The position numbers and the translations under genes are program-made. Shown piece after piece: positions 33,303-34,057 of a stretch of DNA of 34,057 nt (positions are counted from its first letter, which is position 1; each line of letters begins with the position of its first letter). The notes below the pieces were generated by a model that saw only the letters and a list, made by a program, of their open reading frames with translations, did not search any database and was not told the DNA's origin. The stretch is from a virus, in the IMG/VR virus record IMGVR_UViG_3300044960_000145, positions 1 to 34,057 of that record; one strand, written 5' to 3'.

Positions 33303-34057
33303 ATGGTCAAGTTCTCGCGGCCGTCTGCCGATACAGACCCCGGTCACACCCCACACGACCCTCGGGGGGAGGTCGTGCCAACACTCTGGACCGCCACCCA
33401 ACGGTACGTACGGGCCCGCGTCGCCGCCGGCGAGTTCGCGCCGTCCAGCGCCGAGAAGAACCACTACACGCTCACCCACTTCGCGCGGACCGTCGGCGAC
33501 CACGTGGCGGTCGCGCGAGTGCGCCGCAAGCACATCGAGCAGTGGCTCGAGTCGCTGACCGTCGCCCAGTCGACCCGGGGCGTCAGGCTGACGATTGTCC
33601 GGAGCTTCTTCGGCTGGTGCGTGGACGTCGGCTACTGCGAGCTGAATCCGTGCGCTGGTATCAAGGGGCCGCGGCGTCCTTCAGCCAACCCGCGTCGGTT
33701 GAAGCGCGAGGAGATAGCACAGCTGCTATCTCATGCTGACGACCGGATGCGGTGTGTGCTGCTGCTCGGCCTGCAGGGGCTGCGGCGCGCCGAAATCGCG
33801 CGGCTCACCACCTCCGACATCGACTGGGACGAGCAGGTCATCTACGTGGCCGGGAAGGGCGGACGGGAGCGGGTCGTCCCACTCTCCGACGATGCCGCGT
33901 TCGGCGTTCGGCAATACCTGAACAGCCACCCGGCTGGGCCGCATCAGCCGCTCATCAGGTCCGAGCTCGACCCGTCACGTGGCGTGACCGCCGCCTGGGT
34001 GGGGACACTCGTCTCCCGCCTGTTCCGGGAGGCGGGCGTGAAACGTCGGCCGTGGGA
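33303..34057 (+). CDS. int: Tyrosine integrase, N-terminal part (continues at 119-350)
   Basis: This part encodes residues 1-251 of the 328-residue integrase. It includes the SAM-like core-binding domain (TLWTATQRYVRARVAAGEF through SFFGWCVDVGYCELNP) and the beginning of the catalytic domain with Arg161 in GLRRAEIARL and Lys185 in GKGGRER. A basic N-terminal arm-binding domain as in lambda Int is absent or very short, so it is a small simple integrase. The ATG at 33303 lacks a clear ribosome site; GTG 33375, with GGGGGGAGG just before it, would remove 24 residues and is a real alternative. It follows the repressor stop by 15 nt. Confidence 0.95.
   Translation, partial: MVKFSRPSADTDPGHTPHDPRGEVVPTLWTATQRYVRARVAAGEFAPSSAEKNHYTLTHFARTVGDHVAVARVRRKHIEQWLESLTVAQSTRGVRLTIVRSFFGWCVDVGYCELNPCAGIKGPRRPSANPRRLKREEIAQLLSHADDRMRCVLLLGLQGLRRAEIARLTTSDIDWDEQVIYVAGKGGRERVVPLSDDAAFGVRQYLNSHPAGPHQPLIRSELDPSRGVTAAWVGTLVSRLFREAGVKRRPW

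Overview
This window is a complete, circularly closed genome (or circularised contig) of a temperate siphovirus that infects an actinobacterium. The first 118 bases recur exactly as the last 118 (33940-34057), so the unit is 33,939 bp and the sequence was opened inside the integrase gene. The host assignment rests on high G+C, a phage-encoded WhiB iron-sulfur regulator, a BldC/MerR-like excisionase candidate, GTG starts and a leaderless GTG promoter, an LPETG sortase signal, and HK97-type capsid and tail genes. The genus cannot be read from the sequence.

Layout. A regulatory switch sits at 32.6-33.3 kb. A rightward promoter drives an XRE-type repressor and then the tyrosine integrase, which crosses the contig ends and stops at 350. 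A leaderless leftward promoter, covered by a perfect dyad, drives an excisionase-like gene and a very compact leftward early operon. The integrase is followed by a strong stem-loop and a segment on the minus strand (517-595) that looks like the tRNA-like domain of a tmRNA; this suggests attP lies in the 3' end of host ssrA. Two small rightward genes (716-985 and 1063-1239) follow and end at a bidirectional terminator.

The leftward early operon (32.8 to 23.5 kb) has start and stop codons overlapping by 1-4 nt at most junctions, as ATGA, GTGA or TGATG. In order of transcription it encodes an excisionase-like protein, small proteins, an Ala/Trp-repeat protein, an LPETG surface protein, a beta-repeat protein, a two-helix membrane protein, two ParB/GQHR-type proteins, zinc-binding small proteins, a Rad52-like annealing protein, a possible nuclease, WhiB with a zinc tail, an HTH protein, a winged-helix replication protein with 78-bp tandem repeats inside its gene (probable origin), and a helicase-loader-like protein.

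The late region continues leftward from a short non-coding, G-rich and hairpin-bearing interval (23.34-23.54 kb, the likely packaging site). The order is HNH endonuclease, small and large terminase, a small membrane protein, portal, prohead protease, HK97 major capsid, connector and tail-completion proteins, major tail protein, tail assembly chaperones with a -1 frameshift, tape measure, distal tail protein, further tail proteins, then lysis (amidase, two membrane proteins, metallophosphoesterase, small cysteine proteins, r1t-type holin), a tail-fibre-like protein and an SGNH esterase. One rightward gene (8374-8799), encoding a membrane-anchored Thr/Pro-rich protein, is embedded in this leftward block and looks like a moron.
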